From positions 1 through 64,000 of the forward strand of contig MVRL01000193.1 in the NCBI GenBank assembly GCA_002067705.1: a DNA stretch of 64,000 nt, given 5' to 3'. The stretch comes from Methanosaeta sp. PtaU1.Bin112 (GTDB lineage: Archaea; Halobacteriota; Methanosarcinia; Methanotrichales; Methanotrichaceae). The translations under genes were made by a program, and so were the position numbers. Positions 8,900 to 17,121 of the stretch are shown piece by piece. Every line of letters starts with the position of its first letter. The stretch's first letter is position 1. The notes below the pieces were generated by a model. It had not been told where the DNA came from. It was given only the letters and a program-made list of their open reading frames with translations, and ran no database searches.

Positions 8900-9115
8900 A
8901 TGGCCAAGAAGGCGTTGAGATGTGAAGGGATAAAAATCACGATTTCATAAGACCAAGAGAGATTGCAAAGCAGTTCTTTTCCCTTCTGGGCAGCGATGAG
9001 CGGCAAGCAGCAGATGAGATTGTGCGGCAGTTCGGCAAATTCAATACCACCGATCTCTCATTGATCGCAAACTCCCTGAGGCAGTCCACAACGCCAAGAA
9101 AAATACAGCCCTGAA
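8900..9115 (+). pseudogene. Possible small gene with frameshift at an A-run
   Basis: ATG at 8900 opens a short frame (M-A-K-K-A-L-R-C-E-G-I-K) that stops after 16 codons. Shifting frame at the A5 run (8932-8936) joins it to a protein-like stretch N-H-D-F-I-R-P-R-E-I-A-K-Q-F-F continuing for about 58 residues to a TGA at 9113-9115. The second part has natural amino-acid composition and helix-like patterning. No family recognised. It may be a decayed or frameshifted small protein, or chance. Confidence 0.25.
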
Positions 9116-9176
9116 TATATCGAGAAAAAATTGAGATCCGGCGGAATCCTGCAGAATCCGCAGCTATCAAGTTAAA

Positions 9177-9491
9177 TGGCGGGCGCGCCGCCGGTTGCCG
9201 CCGAGGCTGCATGCCAGTTAATCCCTTCGCCTTCTCCTCCCCATATACCTGTAAGCGATAGTTACCCGCGGTGGGTCTGCTCCCTTCCGGGCCTGAACCG
9301 GTTCCCGCAATTATGGTACACAGACTTTCCATCAGGAAGGTCCGTGGACCGGTGCCATCCCTGCAGGACGGAGAATCATTGTCGACGACTGGACTGAGCA
9401 CACAGCGCCCAGCGTCTTCCGTCAGCTTCGCCCCCCGCTTATCGACGATTTCGGGTTACAGGTGACGCCGAACCACCCGGACTGCCCGCCA
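9177..9491 (-). ncRNA. Signal recognition particle (7S) RNA
   Basis: About 315 nt, normal for archaeal SRP RNA. The 5' part (minus strand, ~9475-9430) has the Alu-domain signature GGTTCGGCG...CCTGTAACCCGAAA. The helix 8 S-domain core reads GGTTCAGGCCCGGAAGGGAGCAGACC at about 9303-9270, including the GGAAGG tetraloop region and AGCAG asymmetric loop bound by SRP54. The ends pair as helix 1: TGGCGGGC at the 5' end (9491-9484) with GCCCGCCA at the 3' end (9184-9177). The RNA scaffolds SRP19 and SRP54 for membrane targeting. Long open frames that overlap it on both strands are spurious. Exact ends are estimated from the terminal helix. Confidence 0.95.
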
Positions 9492-9513
9492 CTTTTAACA
9501 TTGAGGTGAACAG

Positions 9514-9521
9514 CTAATAAA
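9514..9521 (-). promoter_or_regulatory. TATA box of SRP RNA
   Basis: On the minus strand TTTATTAG lies 23-30 nt upstream of the predicted 5' end of the SRP RNA, the expected archaeal spacing. Confidence 0.5.
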
Positions 9522-9548
9522 GCTAACGCCGAAAAGAGGTAACAAAAT

Positions 9549-9803
9549 ATGCCAGAAGACTTAGCCGGTAATATGGGATTTGTCATGGGAAACAAGCATC
9601 GCGAGAGGATCGTCCAGGTCCTGGGTTCCAAGGGCAAGCTTTCCACTGAGAAGATTGGCAAGTTTGAGCGCATTCCTGCGCTATCCGTCAAGAAGATCCT
9701 GGGCGAACTCGCAGAGCGAAGCCTGGTCTTCGAGAATGACGGTATCTGGTGCCTCACCGAGGCCGGTCAGGAGATAGAGAGAGAGATGAAGAAGAGGGCC
9801 TGA
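9549..9803 (+). CDS. Small winged-helix protein
   Basis: 84 residues, one winged helix-turn-helix domain filling the chain: N-K-H-R-E-R-I-V-Q-V-L-G (helix 1), K-L-S-T-E-K-I-G-K-F (helix 2), P-A-L-S-V-K-K-I-L-G-E-L (recognition helix) and a wing L-V-F-E-N-D-G-I-W-C-L-T-E-A-G. The GAGGT ribosome site is 8 nt before ATG. The nitroreductase gene starts 6 nt after it, so the pair forms an operon; it could be the operon's own regulator. No ligand domain is present. Similar small wHTH proteins are common in methanogens and mostly uncharacterised. Confidence 0.75.
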   Translation: MPEDLAGNMGFVMGNKHRERIVQVLGSKGKLSTEKIGKFERIPALSVKKILGELAERSLVFENDGIWCLTEAGQEIEREMKKRA

Positions 9804-9809
9804 TCGTCT

Positions 9810-10316
9810 ATGGATCTGATGCAGGCCATCCGTGCCCGGCGGAGCATAAGAGCCTTTCAGGAAAGGCCCGTGGAGGAGGACAAGCTCCTCGCCGTCCTGG
9901 ATGCGGGCAGGCTCGCGCCCTCCGCCCGGAATATGCAGGACTGGAGGTTCATAGTAGTAAGGGATGCAGCTATGCGCCGCTGTCTGGCTGCAGCCGCCAG
10001 GGACCAGCAATTTGTTGGCCAGGCGCCGGTGGTCATAGTCGCCTGCGGGACATCGGACCTGGTCATGACGGGCGGCCAGCCGGCCTATGCCATCGATGTG
10101 GCCATTGCGCTCGATCACATGACCCTCGCCGCCCCAGCTCTTCAGCTGGGCACCTGCTGGATAGGCGCCTTCTACGAGGACAAGGTCAAGGAGATCTTGG
10201 GCATTCCCCCGGAGATAAGGGTCGTGGCCCTGCTGCCCCTTGGCTATCCGGCCCAGCAGCCCGAGCCCAGGCCCCGCAAAAAAATGGACGAAATTGTCGC
10301 CTGGGAGCACTGGTAG
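9810..10316 (+). CDS. Nitroreductase-family flavoprotein
   Basis: 168 residues. The N-terminus has the family motif R-R-S-I-R-A-F (FMN phosphate contact) and then A-P-S-A-R-N-M-Q-D-W-R-F-I-V-V. Later come A-I-D-V-A-I-A-L-D-H-M-T-L-A-A and the G-T-C-W-I-G-A-F strand, with L-P-L-G-Y-P near the end. It is an FMN-dependent NAD(P)H oxidoreductase; the physiological substrate cannot be assigned. It is cotranscribed with the winged-helix gene just upstream. Confidence 0.9.
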   Translation: MDLMQAIRARRSIRAFQERPVEEDKLLAVLDAGRLAPSARNMQDWRFIVVRDAAMRRCLAAAARDQQFVGQAPVVIVACGTSDLVMTGGQPAYAIDVAIALDHMTLAAPALQLGTCWIGAFYEDKVKEILGIPPEIRVVALLPLGYPAQQPEPRPRKKMDEIVAWEHW

Positions 10317-10457
10317 GCCCTCCTCTCGGCAGGGGGCTGAGCCACCCTCGCCGGAGTGGCGCCCGTTTCCGCAGTGCGTTCCAATGGCAGAGGGGCAGGT
10401 GGAAGGAAAAAGAAGGGAAAAATAGGATAATCCGGCCTTCTTTGGCCGTATCGGCAT

Positions 10458-11426
10458 CTATTTGCCGTTTCTCTGGAGATAATCAAGCTTCTCCAGGCAG
10501 CTCCAGGTCAGGATCAGCTGAGAGAGGCCGATGGCATTGACATACTGCTCCTGCCGGTCGCTGATGACTGCATAGGTTCCCAGGGAGTCGCACAGCTTCT
10601 TCTCCAGATCGGCAATCATGGACTGATGGATCTCACCATCTATGGTCATGATGCCCACTTTCTTGCCGTAATAGTCATCTCGCTGAAACTCGATGGAGAA
10701 ATTATGCTCCGAGCTTCTCAGAATCTTGCTCAAATCGATGGTCAAATCGACGTGGGAGACGGGCTGCTCCATCATCTGCTGAATCAGCCTCACTGAGTAC
10801 CAGTCCGGCGTCGCTCCCGTTTCTAAAAGCGAGGGATGAAACCTCGTATCCTGAATCTTGACCACGATCTCGGCATAGATCTTCTGGATGTCCACATAGA
10901 GCTTGTAGTCCGGCTCACGCTGCAGGATCTCAGCCATGACCTGATCGGGCTGATAGCCTCGTTCCCCCACATCCCGCCGCACCTTCCAGAGCCTTTTAAC
11001 CGATCGCGATGGGTCCACAAAGATCTTGAAATCGATGAGGCTGCGTAGCCTCGGAGTGAAAAAGGGATGCAAGCCCTCTACAATGACCACTGGGGCCGGT
11101 CCGAAGGGAACCGTGCCGCTGATCTCGCCAATGCTGTGATCGTAGACCGGCTTGTCTATGGCCTGACCGCGGCGAAGCATCTCCAGGTGATCGGCCAGCA
11201 TTTCCAGGTGGTTGGCCTCAGGATGCAGGGGCGTGATATTTCGTTCCTTTCTCGCTTTGCGGTCCAGGCTGTGGTAGTCATCCATGGAGAAGGAGCAGAC
11301 CATCTCCTCGCCCAGTATTCTCTTTATGCCGCGCGAAATAGTGGTCTTGCCGGAGCCGCTGTCCCCGGCAATCCCAAAAACGAAAACTCTGCCCGATTTC
11401 TTGATTCTGTCCATTATCGATTTCAT
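10458..11426 (-). CDS. prk: Archaeal phosphoribulokinase
   Basis: 322 residues. The P-loop is G-I-A-G-D-S-G-S-G-K-T-T (residues 18-29), followed by S-M-D-D-Y-H (catalytic Asp region), L-H-P-E-A-N-H-L, Y-D-H-S-I-G and the Walker B-like V-V-I-V-E-G-L-H-P-F-F. The chain is of the archaeal PRK type, which makes ribulose 1,5-bisphosphate for form III Rubisco in the reductive hexulose-phosphate pathway of some methanogens (Methanospirillum, Methanothrix). A uridine kinase function is the alternative but the length and motifs fit PRK better. A second ATG lies four codons inside. No Rubisco gene is in this window. It sits 6 nt downstream of the C39 peptidase gene on the same strand. Confidence 0.85.
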   Translation of the reverse strand: MKSIMDRIKKSGRVFVFGIAGDSGSGKTTISRGIKRILGEEMVCSFSMDDYHSLDRKARKERNITPLHPEANHLEMLADHLEMLRRGQAIDKPVYDHSIGEISGTVPFGPAPVVIVEGLHPFFTPRLRSLIDFKIFVDPSRSVKRLWKVRRDVGERGYQPDQVMAEILQREPDYKLYVDIQKIYAEIVVKIQDTRFHPSLLETGATPDWYSVRLIQQMMEQPVSHVDLTIDLSKILRSSEHNFSIEFQRDDYYGKKVGIMTIDGEIHQSMIADLEKKLCDSLGTYAVISDRQEQYVNAIGLSQLILTWSCLEKLDYLQRNGK

Positions 11427-11432
11427 GCCGTC

Positions 11433-12137
11433 TCAATCTACGTGCCTGAAGCCGGATGAATATGCCGGCCAGTATCCGCGAATGGCTATTCCCATGTGGA
11501 TCTGTTTTACTGTATCCGTCTCGTCCAGGCCGCGCACATTGTGCCAGCGGGCCTCAAACTCTTCCCGGGACATGGTGCCCCGGTCTCCCAGGATGTAAGG
11601 GTCCTCTAGGGTCACATTCCTCTCATCGATGCCGATTACTACCATCCAATGCCCATTGTGCCAGGTATCCGCCCAGGATTCGTTGCACTGCGAGACGCTC
11701 CTCCAGGCCTGGCAGTCCACTATCACAGGTATTCCCTGAGCCACATAGCCTGTCAGATCTGCGAGGGTCATGTTCTCATTATAATCGGCCTCTAGACCAA
11801 GAGCCTTAGCCACCCGGATAATGTCATCGGGATAGGTTCCAGACTCCTCATTGGTGTTAAGCATCTCTCTGATGTCCTCTTCACCGATGTCTCTTCCCCA
11901 GTATCCCAGGACCGCCTGCAAAGAGGCAGCGCCGCAGGAGTATTCTGTGCTCTGCCTGGTGTCAGGCATGCTGAAGAGGGCTAGGTTTGAAACCCCCAGA
12001 GAAGTGCTGGCATTAATGCTGGTGTTAATTCCTTCATCATTCGAACTGTTCGTGGGATTTGCCTGTTCAGCTGCTCCTCCCCAGGATACAGCAACCAAAA
12101 AAAAGCAGGTTACTAGCATTAATAAGTATGGTCTCAT
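11433..12137 (-). CDS. Secreted C39-like cysteine peptidase
   Basis: 234 residues with an N-terminal signal peptide (residues 1-23) and a sequon-rich linker. The peptidase C39-like domain shows Cys68 in Y-S-C-G-A-A-S-L-Q-A-V-L, His163 in N-G-H-W-M-V-V-I-G-I and Asp179 in L-E-D-P-Y-I-L-G, i.e. the papain-fold triad. C39 domains in ABC exporters cleave double-glycine leaders, but here the domain stands alone and is exported, so it probably acts on extracellular protein. It precedes prk by 6 nt; the link is probably positional only. Confidence 0.85.
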   Translation of the reverse strand: MRPYLLMLVTCFFLVAVSWGGAAEQANPTNSSNDEGINTSINASTSLGVSNLALFSMPDTRQSTEYSCGAASLQAVLGYWGRDIGEEDIREMLNTNEESGTYPDDIIRVAKALGLEADYNENMTLADLTGYVAQGIPVIVDCQAWRSVSQCNESWADTWHNGHWMVVIGIDERNVTLEDPYILGDRGTMSREEFEARWHNVRGLDETDTVKQIHMGIAIRGYWPAYSSGFRHVD

Positions 12138-12191
12138 GCCAGTAATCTGGGTTTTGTCTATATGATTTTTGTGATAGTTATCTTTATAGTC

Positions 12192-13121
12192 TCATTTATT
12201 CTGCTTTTCAGCCACCAGATCTTCGAATTCGCGAGTGCGGTCGATGCTCTCCAGCTCTCGCTTCTCGATGAGAGCGGTATCTTCGATGCACTCCAGCTTG
12301 GTTTCGCCGTCTACAATTACCACTGACTTGGTCCTGGCAACGGAAGATAGGCTGCTCATCAGCCGGGCCTTCTTAAGCATGCTCTGAGAAAATTTGCTGA
12401 CGCTGGTCAGCACCACCAGCTCCTCTGTGCTGGTAATGGCATTGAAAGGAGCCTGGGCGGTGGGAACTACCTCAAAGCCGATCTCCAGGAGCAGGCGAAG
12501 GATGTTGTCCGTCACCGGCCCTTTTTCAATCGCATCGTTTCCAGGAAGGAAGGGGTTCACGGGCTGGATCAGCTCCTGCTCGAAGATCTCTTCCAGCTTG
12601 ATTGCCACATCCACCGTCGTGTCCATGTCCTCAACCTCATACTTGCTTATGGTGCGACGAGAGACGCCAAGCTCAGCAGCCAACGCTCCAAGCGAGATGC
12701 CGCGCCCTAGCCTCAACTCCCTCATCCTGGTGCCGTCGATGCGCACATAGAGGCCGCCATGCGCGGCGTAGACCAGGGGAAGAGCATCATTCAAGAGGCA
12801 GTCAGCCAGTGTGTTGAGGCTGAGCGTAGGAATACCGTAGCGATAATATACCGCGCCCCTTTCTAAGTACTGATCTCGGGTCTTCTCGCCTACTAGTATG
12901 GGGCTGGCAAAGAGGTGCTTGGCCAGAAGGCGCACCTCCATGGCCGTCTGCTCATTCAGGCCATCGATGTTTGAGAGGATCTTGAGGAGCAGGAAGAGAT
13001 TTCCTTTTCGGGCGGCAAGATCGAAGCTCCTGGGACGGAGATAGCAGCGATCCGATGTGTTGAATCCGCCCTGCCTCAGAACCTCCTCCACGCGCTCGGC
13101 GAGAAGTTCTTTATCCATCAT
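12192..13121 (-). CDS. Conserved archaeal HTH transcriptional regulator
   Basis: 309 residues. Residues ~1-115 form a restriction-endonuclease-like alpha/beta domain (R-K-G-N-L-F-L-L-L-K-I-L-S-N is well conserved in the family). A Cro/C1-type HTH follows at ~130-190 (L-R-L-G-R-G-I-S-L-G-A-L-A-A-E-L-G-V-S-R-R-T-I-S-K-Y-E split across the turn), then a second alpha/beta domain. This is the archaeal family annotated as putative HTH-type transcriptional regulator (MJ0272-like). It is divergent from tiaS with only 36 nt between starts. Target genes unknown. Confidence 0.85.
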   Translation of the reverse strand: MMDKELLAERVEEVLRQGGFNTSDRCYLRPRSFDLAARKGNLFLLLKILSNIDGLNEQTAMEVRLLAKHLFASPILVGEKTRDQYLERGAVYYRYGIPTLSLNTLADCLLNDALPLVYAAHGGLYVRIDGTRMRELRLGRGISLGALAAELGVSRRTISKYEVEDMDTTVDVAIKLEEIFEQELIQPVNPFLPGNDAIEKGPVTDNILRLLLEIGFEVVPTAQAPFNAITSTEELVVLTSVSKFSQSMLKKARLMSSLSSVARTKSVVIVDGETKLECIEDTALIEKRELESIDRTREFEDLVAEKQNK

Positions 13122-13150
13122 TATATATCTCGGATTGACGGCTATTTAAG
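13121..13150. promoter_or_regulatory. Compact bidirectional promoter with crossed TATA boxes
   Basis: Between the divergent starts at 13121 (minus) and 13158 (plus) two TATA-like elements are readable. TTATATATCT (13121-13130) sits ~32 nt before the tiaS ATG, and CTTAAATA on the minus strand (13150-13143) sits ~26 nt before the regulator ATG. Each box lies beside the other gene's start, so both transcripts would be essentially leaderless. Confidence 0.45.
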
Positions 13151-13157
13151 GCTGACT

Positions 13158-14405
13158 ATGTTCATTGGAATAGATGATACCGATTCTGAAAGGGGGCTAT
13201 GTACCACCTACCTGGCAGCAGTGCTTATGGAGAGGCTCTTGCCACTGGGACAGTTGGTTGGCCTGCCCAAACTCATCCGCCTCAATCCCTGCGCCAGATA
13301 TAAAACGCGCGGCAATGCGGCCATAGCTATCGAGCTGGAAAGCGACCGCATTGAGGCTGTCAGGGATGTGGCCTTGCAGACCGTGCTGGATCTGTCGGAT
13401 TTTTCCGGGATGAACACCAACCCCGGCCTGGTGATCGCGCCGCAGCAAACGCCGCAGATGACTGCCTTCTACCAGCGTGCGGTGACACAGATCCTGGAGA
13501 TAAAAGATGCCAAAAAACTGCTGGATGAGCAAGGAATTTGGCACCGGGGCTTTAAGAAGGGGCGCGGCCTGATCGGAGCCCTGGCAGCCATTGGTGCTGT
13601 GTTTCCTGATTACACCTATGAGCTAATCACTTACCGGGAGCGTGCGCGCTGGGGCACGCCGCGCCTCATAGATGCAGCATCCGTCTGGGAAGCTGATGCT
13701 CTGACCTATCCACGCACCTGGGATACGGTGGATCATCATAATAATCGGATCGTCTTTTCTCCCCATTCGGCAGACCCGGTATTATTCGGGATAAGAGGCT
13801 CTGATCCCCAGGCGATCCGGGATGCATTGGATACTATAAAATCCGAGCCCATCGAGAGAAGCGTTCTCTATCAGACCAACCAGGGCACAGATGCGCATAT
13901 CCGTAGGGGCTTTGCTGCGCATGTGCGGGCCTGTGAGAGCTACAGGCTGCGCGGCATTGTAGCCGGACCGCCGCAGGCCATCGCCGGAGGTCACCTTTTC
14001 TTTCCGCTGCAAGATGTGTCCGGCCGGATTATCTGCGCCGCCTTCGAGCCCACCAAGAACTTTCGCGCTATAATCAAGCAGCTTATTGTGGGCGATGAGC
14101 TTGAGGTCTACGGCTCAGTGCAGGATAGAACCCTGAACCTGGAAAAGATCAATGTTCTCCATCTGGCGGACAAAGCTGAGACATCTGCACCCGTCTGCCC
14201 GCAATGCAATAAACGGATGAAGTCCGCAGGCAAGGGACAAGGCTACCGCTGCCGCAGCTGCAAGACTCATGCCGAGGGACAAGTGAGCCGGCTTCTTGCC
14301 CGAAACCTGCAGACGGGCTACTATGAGGTGCCCCCCTGTGCCCGCAGACATCTATCCAAGCCGCTGGTACGAATGATCGGAGAGAAGGCTCATTGCAGCA
14401 GATGA
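13158..14405 (+). CDS. tiaS: tRNA(Ile2) 2-agmatinylcytidine synthetase
   Basis: Modifies C34 of the archaeal AUA-decoding tRNA-Ile with agmatine and ATP so that it reads AUA only. 415 residues, typical of TiaS. The N-terminal kinase-like domain begins M-F-I-G-I-D-D-T-D-S, with C-T-T-Y-L-A and the R-L-N-P-x-x-R-Y-K-T-R-G-N motif. An OB-fold is near 280-330. A C-terminal zinc ribbon is formed by C-P-Q-C and C-R-S-C (residues ~345-370). Essential in most archaea. It is divergent from the HTH regulator and appears leaderless. Confidence 0.95.
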   Translation: MFIGIDDTDSERGLCTTYLAAVLMERLLPLGQLVGLPKLIRLNPCARYKTRGNAAIAIELESDRIEAVRDVALQTVLDLSDFSGMNTNPGLVIAPQQTPQMTAFYQRAVTQILEIKDAKKLLDEQGIWHRGFKKGRGLIGALAAIGAVFPDYTYELITYRERARWGTPRLIDAASVWEADALTYPRTWDTVDHHNNRIVFSPHSADPVLFGIRGSDPQAIRDALDTIKSEPIERSVLYQTNQGTDAHIRRGFAAHVRACESYRLRGIVAGPPQAIAGGHLFFPLQDVSGRIICAAFEPTKNFRAIIKQLIVGDELEVYGSVQDRTLNLEKINVLHLADKAETSAPVCPQCNKRMKSAGKGQGYRCRSCKTHAEGQVSRLLARNLQTGYYEVPPCARRHLSKPLVRMIGEKAHCSR

Positions 14406-14460
14406 AATCCCAAGGAAAAGACATGAAAGGCGGCCGTCGGGCCGCCAGTTCTCTTTGTGC

Positions 14461-15432
14461 TTATTTCTTAAATGCGCCTTCCAGGGGCGGTACAACCTGT
14501 TTTTTGCGAGAGAGGCACTTTTCCTTGTAGATGGAGTTATTGGCGAGCTTTCCGCCAAAAGCCTTCTCAAATCCTGCGGCAGCAGCATCATTTCCTACGA
14601 AGAGCAGATCGCTGGCTTCCTTCATGACATCGGTGAGCATGAGAACGACCATATCCAGCTTCTCGGCCTCTTTCATTTTGTTCATCTCCTCAAGAATGGC
14701 AGCTCTCTTGGGCGCGAGGTCCGCCAGGTCCATGACCTCAACCTGGCCCACGCCGGACTTGGTGCCTGAGAAGTCGAACTTCTTGAAGTCGCCCATGAGG
14801 ATCTCCTTTGCGGATTTAGCTGACATGTTGCTCTTGGCCTTTAAAAGCTCCATGCCGAATGCCATCGGGTCGACGCCCGCGATCTTGGCCAGCTTCTCAA
14901 CGGCAGTGCGGTCGCGAGGAGTGCAGGTCGGGGACTTAAAGAGCACGGTATCGGAGAGAATGGCAGCCATCATCAGGCCGGCCATCTCTTTGCTGATAGC
15001 GACATTGCTCTTCTCATAGAGGTTCGCGATGATGCCGCCGGTTGCGCCCACCGGTTCATTGAGGAAGAAGATGGGTTTGCCGGTAGCAAGGCCGCCGATC
15101 TTGTGGTGGTCTACGACCTCCACGATATTTTCCATATTCAGCTTGTCCACGGCCTGAGCCATCTCATTGTGATCTACCAGGATGACCTTCTTATCGGTAG
15201 CATCGGTGAGCTTCTCTGGATAGGCAACTTTGAAGTAATCCAGCAGGAACTTGGTCTCGCCGTTCAGGTCTCCTGCGGCAGCAGGGACGGCTTCCTTCAT
15301 TCCCAGGGCGTTCTTCAGATTAGCATAAGCTATTGCGGATGTTACAGAATCGGTATCTGGACTCTTGTGCCCAACTACGTAGATCTTGTCGGTCAAATCA
15401 AGCACCTCAGGATTGATAGTGTACAACTCCAA
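14461..15432 (-). CDS. ppaC: Manganese-dependent inorganic pyrophosphatase
   Basis: Family II (DHH) pyrophosphatase hydrolysing PPi to phosphate. Motifs: V-G-H-K-S-P-D-T-D-S (metal ligands), V-D-H-N-E and V-D-H-H-K (DHH motif), and C-terminal S-R-K-K-Q-V-V-P-P-L. The longest frame starts at TTG 15432 (323 residues). A more family-like start is TTG 15396, giving T-D-K-I-Y-V-V-G-H-K with GAGGTG six bases upstream and 311 residues; I favour that. Acetate activation by AMP-forming synthetases releases PPi, so this enzyme would matter in an acetate-using methanogen (inference). Confidence 0.95.
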   Translation of the reverse strand: MELYTINPEVLDLTDKIYVVGHKSPDTDSVTSAIAYANLKNALGMKEAVPAAAGDLNGETKFLLDYFKVAYPEKLTDATDKKVILVDHNEMAQAVDKLNMENIVEVVDHHKIGGLATGKPIFFLNEPVGATGGIIANLYEKSNVAISKEMAGLMMAAILSDTVLFKSPTCTPRDRTAVEKLAKIAGVDPMAFGMELLKAKSNMSAKSAKEILMGDFKKFDFSGTKSGVGQVEVMDLADLAPKRAAILEEMNKMKEAEKLDMVVLMLTDVMKEASDLLFVGNDAAAAGFEKAFGGKLANNSIYKEKCLSRKKQVVPPLEGAFKK

Positions 15433-15774
15433 CTTAAAGCTTACTGGGCAGAGGTTGTATTCTCAGGGAATTGTCAACTTGATAAGGGATAACTTTATGA
15501 ATTCCGGCCACATTCTATCAATGTCCCTTTAGAGGGCTGACACAAGCTGAGAATATATTCTGCTGTGAATGTTGGTGCAAGAAAGGGACTACAGGCCGCG
15601 TTGATAGGTCCTTATGGTAGGATACTGACGATCTGTCTACCTGTGACCATGAGACAACCCAAATGCGGTACAGACGCCCGCTACGAGGGTTACTGGGCTG
15701 ACTGCGGATACCCATCGGATGATGCGCCAGAGTTAGTATCGGGCGATAATTTAATCACTTTTCAGCTTAAAATC
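15433..15774. other. Intergenic region, nothing recognised
   Basis: About 340 bases between the divergent ppaC and tmk. The tmk frame stays open through part of it (from 15565) but that stretch lacks similarity to thymidylate kinases. I see no tRNA, riboswitch or terminator signature that I can name. Confidence 0.4.
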
Positions 15775-16428
15775 ATGCTTGTGAAGGGATTGCTTGTCAC
15801 CTTGGAGGGCATAGATGGCTCGGGAAAGGGCACCGTCGCGAAATATATTGCCGCAAAGTTTAAAGAGACGATGCCTGAGAGGAGGCTGGTTCTCACTGCC
15901 GAGCCTACCACCGGGCAGGCAGGCCGGATACTGAGGGCAGAATTGGCAAAATCCTGCGAGGAGGGGGGCGAGCCCTCAGTCGCAAGGCGCATGCAGGAGC
16001 TTTTTCTATTTATGGCCGATCACGCAAGCCATCTGGCTGAGACCGTTCTTCCCGCTCTGGAATCGGGCGCAATTGTCCTGTCTGATAGATATGCGGATTC
16101 CACCGCAGCTTATCAGGGAGTAACATTGAAAGGAATCGTTCCCGACCCGGTCAGCTGGATTCAGAGCATCAGCCATCCCTGGAATGTGCACCCTGAAATG
16201 ACATTGCTCCTTCTCTTAGACCCGCAGGTCGCCCTGCAGAGAATAGAGGCCCGTACAGGAAGAGAGAAGTTCGAGAGGCTCGAGTTTCTGCGAATGGTTG
16301 ACGGGAACTTCCGGCGCATGGCTGCCATCGAACCTGACCGATTCGTGCAGATAGACGCCGAACAGGATGCGGAGGTTGTGGGCAAAGCGGCAATGAACGC
16401 GATACTGAAGCTAATGAGCAATCGCTAG
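15775..16428 (+). CDS. tmk: Thymidylate kinase
   Basis: Phosphorylates dTMP to dTDP. 217 residues from ATG 15775. The P-loop is L-E-G-I-D-G-S-G-K-G-T-V (just after the start), then A-E-P-T-T-G-Q-A-G-R, D-R-Y-A-D-S-T-A-A-Y-Q-G and L-L-L-D-P. The open frame runs 70 codons further upstream, but family members start just before the first strand, so the downstream ATG (or GTG 15781) is chosen; no strong ribosome site precedes it. Standalone transcription unit, convergent with mptE. Confidence 0.92.
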   Translation: MLVKGLLVTLEGIDGSGKGTVAKYIAAKFKETMPERRLVLTAEPTTGQAGRILRAELAKSCEEGGEPSVARRMQELFLFMADHASHLAETVLPALESGAIVLSDRYADSTAAYQGVTLKGIVPDPVSWIQSISHPWNVHPEMTLLLLLDPQVALQRIEARTGREKFERLEFLRMVDGNFRRMAAIEPDRFVQIDAEQDAEVVGKAAMNAILKLMSNR

Positions 16429-16451
16429 CCTGGCAAAGAATGCCGGGATTC

Positions 16452-17078
16452 TCAGGCGAAGGCCAATTCTATCAGCTTCTGCGCCCACTCCAGTTTTCTC
16501 TTCTTGCGCGGTGTGACGCTCTCATCCTCGAAGTCAAAGCCCACCAGCTCTATACTCGCTGCGCCCAATTCTCTGGCCAGGAATACAGATCTGTCTCCAT
16601 CTGTAAACCCTCCGAAGTTGTGCAGGCCTGGAAGGGGACGGCATTGCACTGTGCCTATCACTCTCTGCAGCTCAGGAACATACCTCATTAAGGCATCCAG
16701 ATTGTCGCCGTGGGCATGTACTACCACGATCGAGCCCATCCTGTTGGCCTTTAAAATGGCTGGGAAAGGCCCATCCAGGTCGGTGACCACAATATCCGGC
16801 ACGATATCGTGCTCCAAAAGAACTGCCGTGGCTCCATCCGCAGCTAGAAAGACGACATCTCTATCCTGGAGCTCTTCGAGGTCCTCGTTGAGTTTTGGAG
16901 CATTGCCGCATACAACTGATTTGCGCCCGGCGACAATTGCCTTTGCGGCTGGCAGCATTGGCTCTCTTTCGCGAAGCAATCCTGCCAAGAGCTCTGCCGC
17001 TTCTTCGTCTCTTTCTAATGAAAAACCGAAGTCCTGCAATATGGATTGGTAAATTGGCTCCCAGGCTGCAAATTGCAT
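16452..17078 (-). CDS. mptE: 6-hydroxymethyl-7,8-dihydropterin pyrophosphokinase, MptE type
   Basis: Archaeal DUF115 enzyme that pyrophosphorylates 6-hydroxymethyl-dihydropterin in tetrahydromethanopterin (or sarcinapterin) biosynthesis. 208 residues. Conserved features: C-G-N-A-P (start of the Rossmann-like core), A-A-D-G-A-T, V-T-D-L-D-G (metal site), V-H-A-H-G-D-N and N-F-G-G-F-T-D-G-D-R. Its presence supports a methanogen. It lies between tmk (convergent) and the secreted protein at 17122, which follows on the same strand only further upstream. Confidence 0.9.
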   Translation of the reverse strand: MQFAAWEPIYQSILQDFGFSLERDEEAAELLAGLLREREPMLPAAKAIVAGRKSVVCGNAPKLNEDLEELQDRDVVFLAADGATAVLLEHDIVPDIVVTDLDGPFPAILKANRMGSIVVVHAHGDNLDALMRYVPELQRVIGTVQCRPLPGLHNFGGFTDGDRSVFLARELGAASIELVGFDFEDESVTPRKKRKLEWAQKLIELAFA

Positions 17079-17121
17079 GTTCGAGAAAAATGAAAAGAGA
17101 AAGGAAAATCCTTCCTCTTAG

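Noticed and set aside
8937-9401. 154-codon minus-strand reading frame
   Set aside because: It runs through the SRP RNA and has no protein-like pattern; the RNA signature explains the sequence.
9176-9465. Plus-strand frames over the SRP RNA
   Set aside because: Antisense to the SRP RNA, biased composition, no ribosome site.
15565-15774. N-terminal extension of thymidylate kinase
   Set aside because: The 70 extra residues lack similarity to the family and precede a normal start before the P-loop.
15433-15774. Possible structured RNA between ppaC and tmk
   Set aside because: No RNase P, tRNA, TPP or cobalamin riboswitch consensus could be matched.
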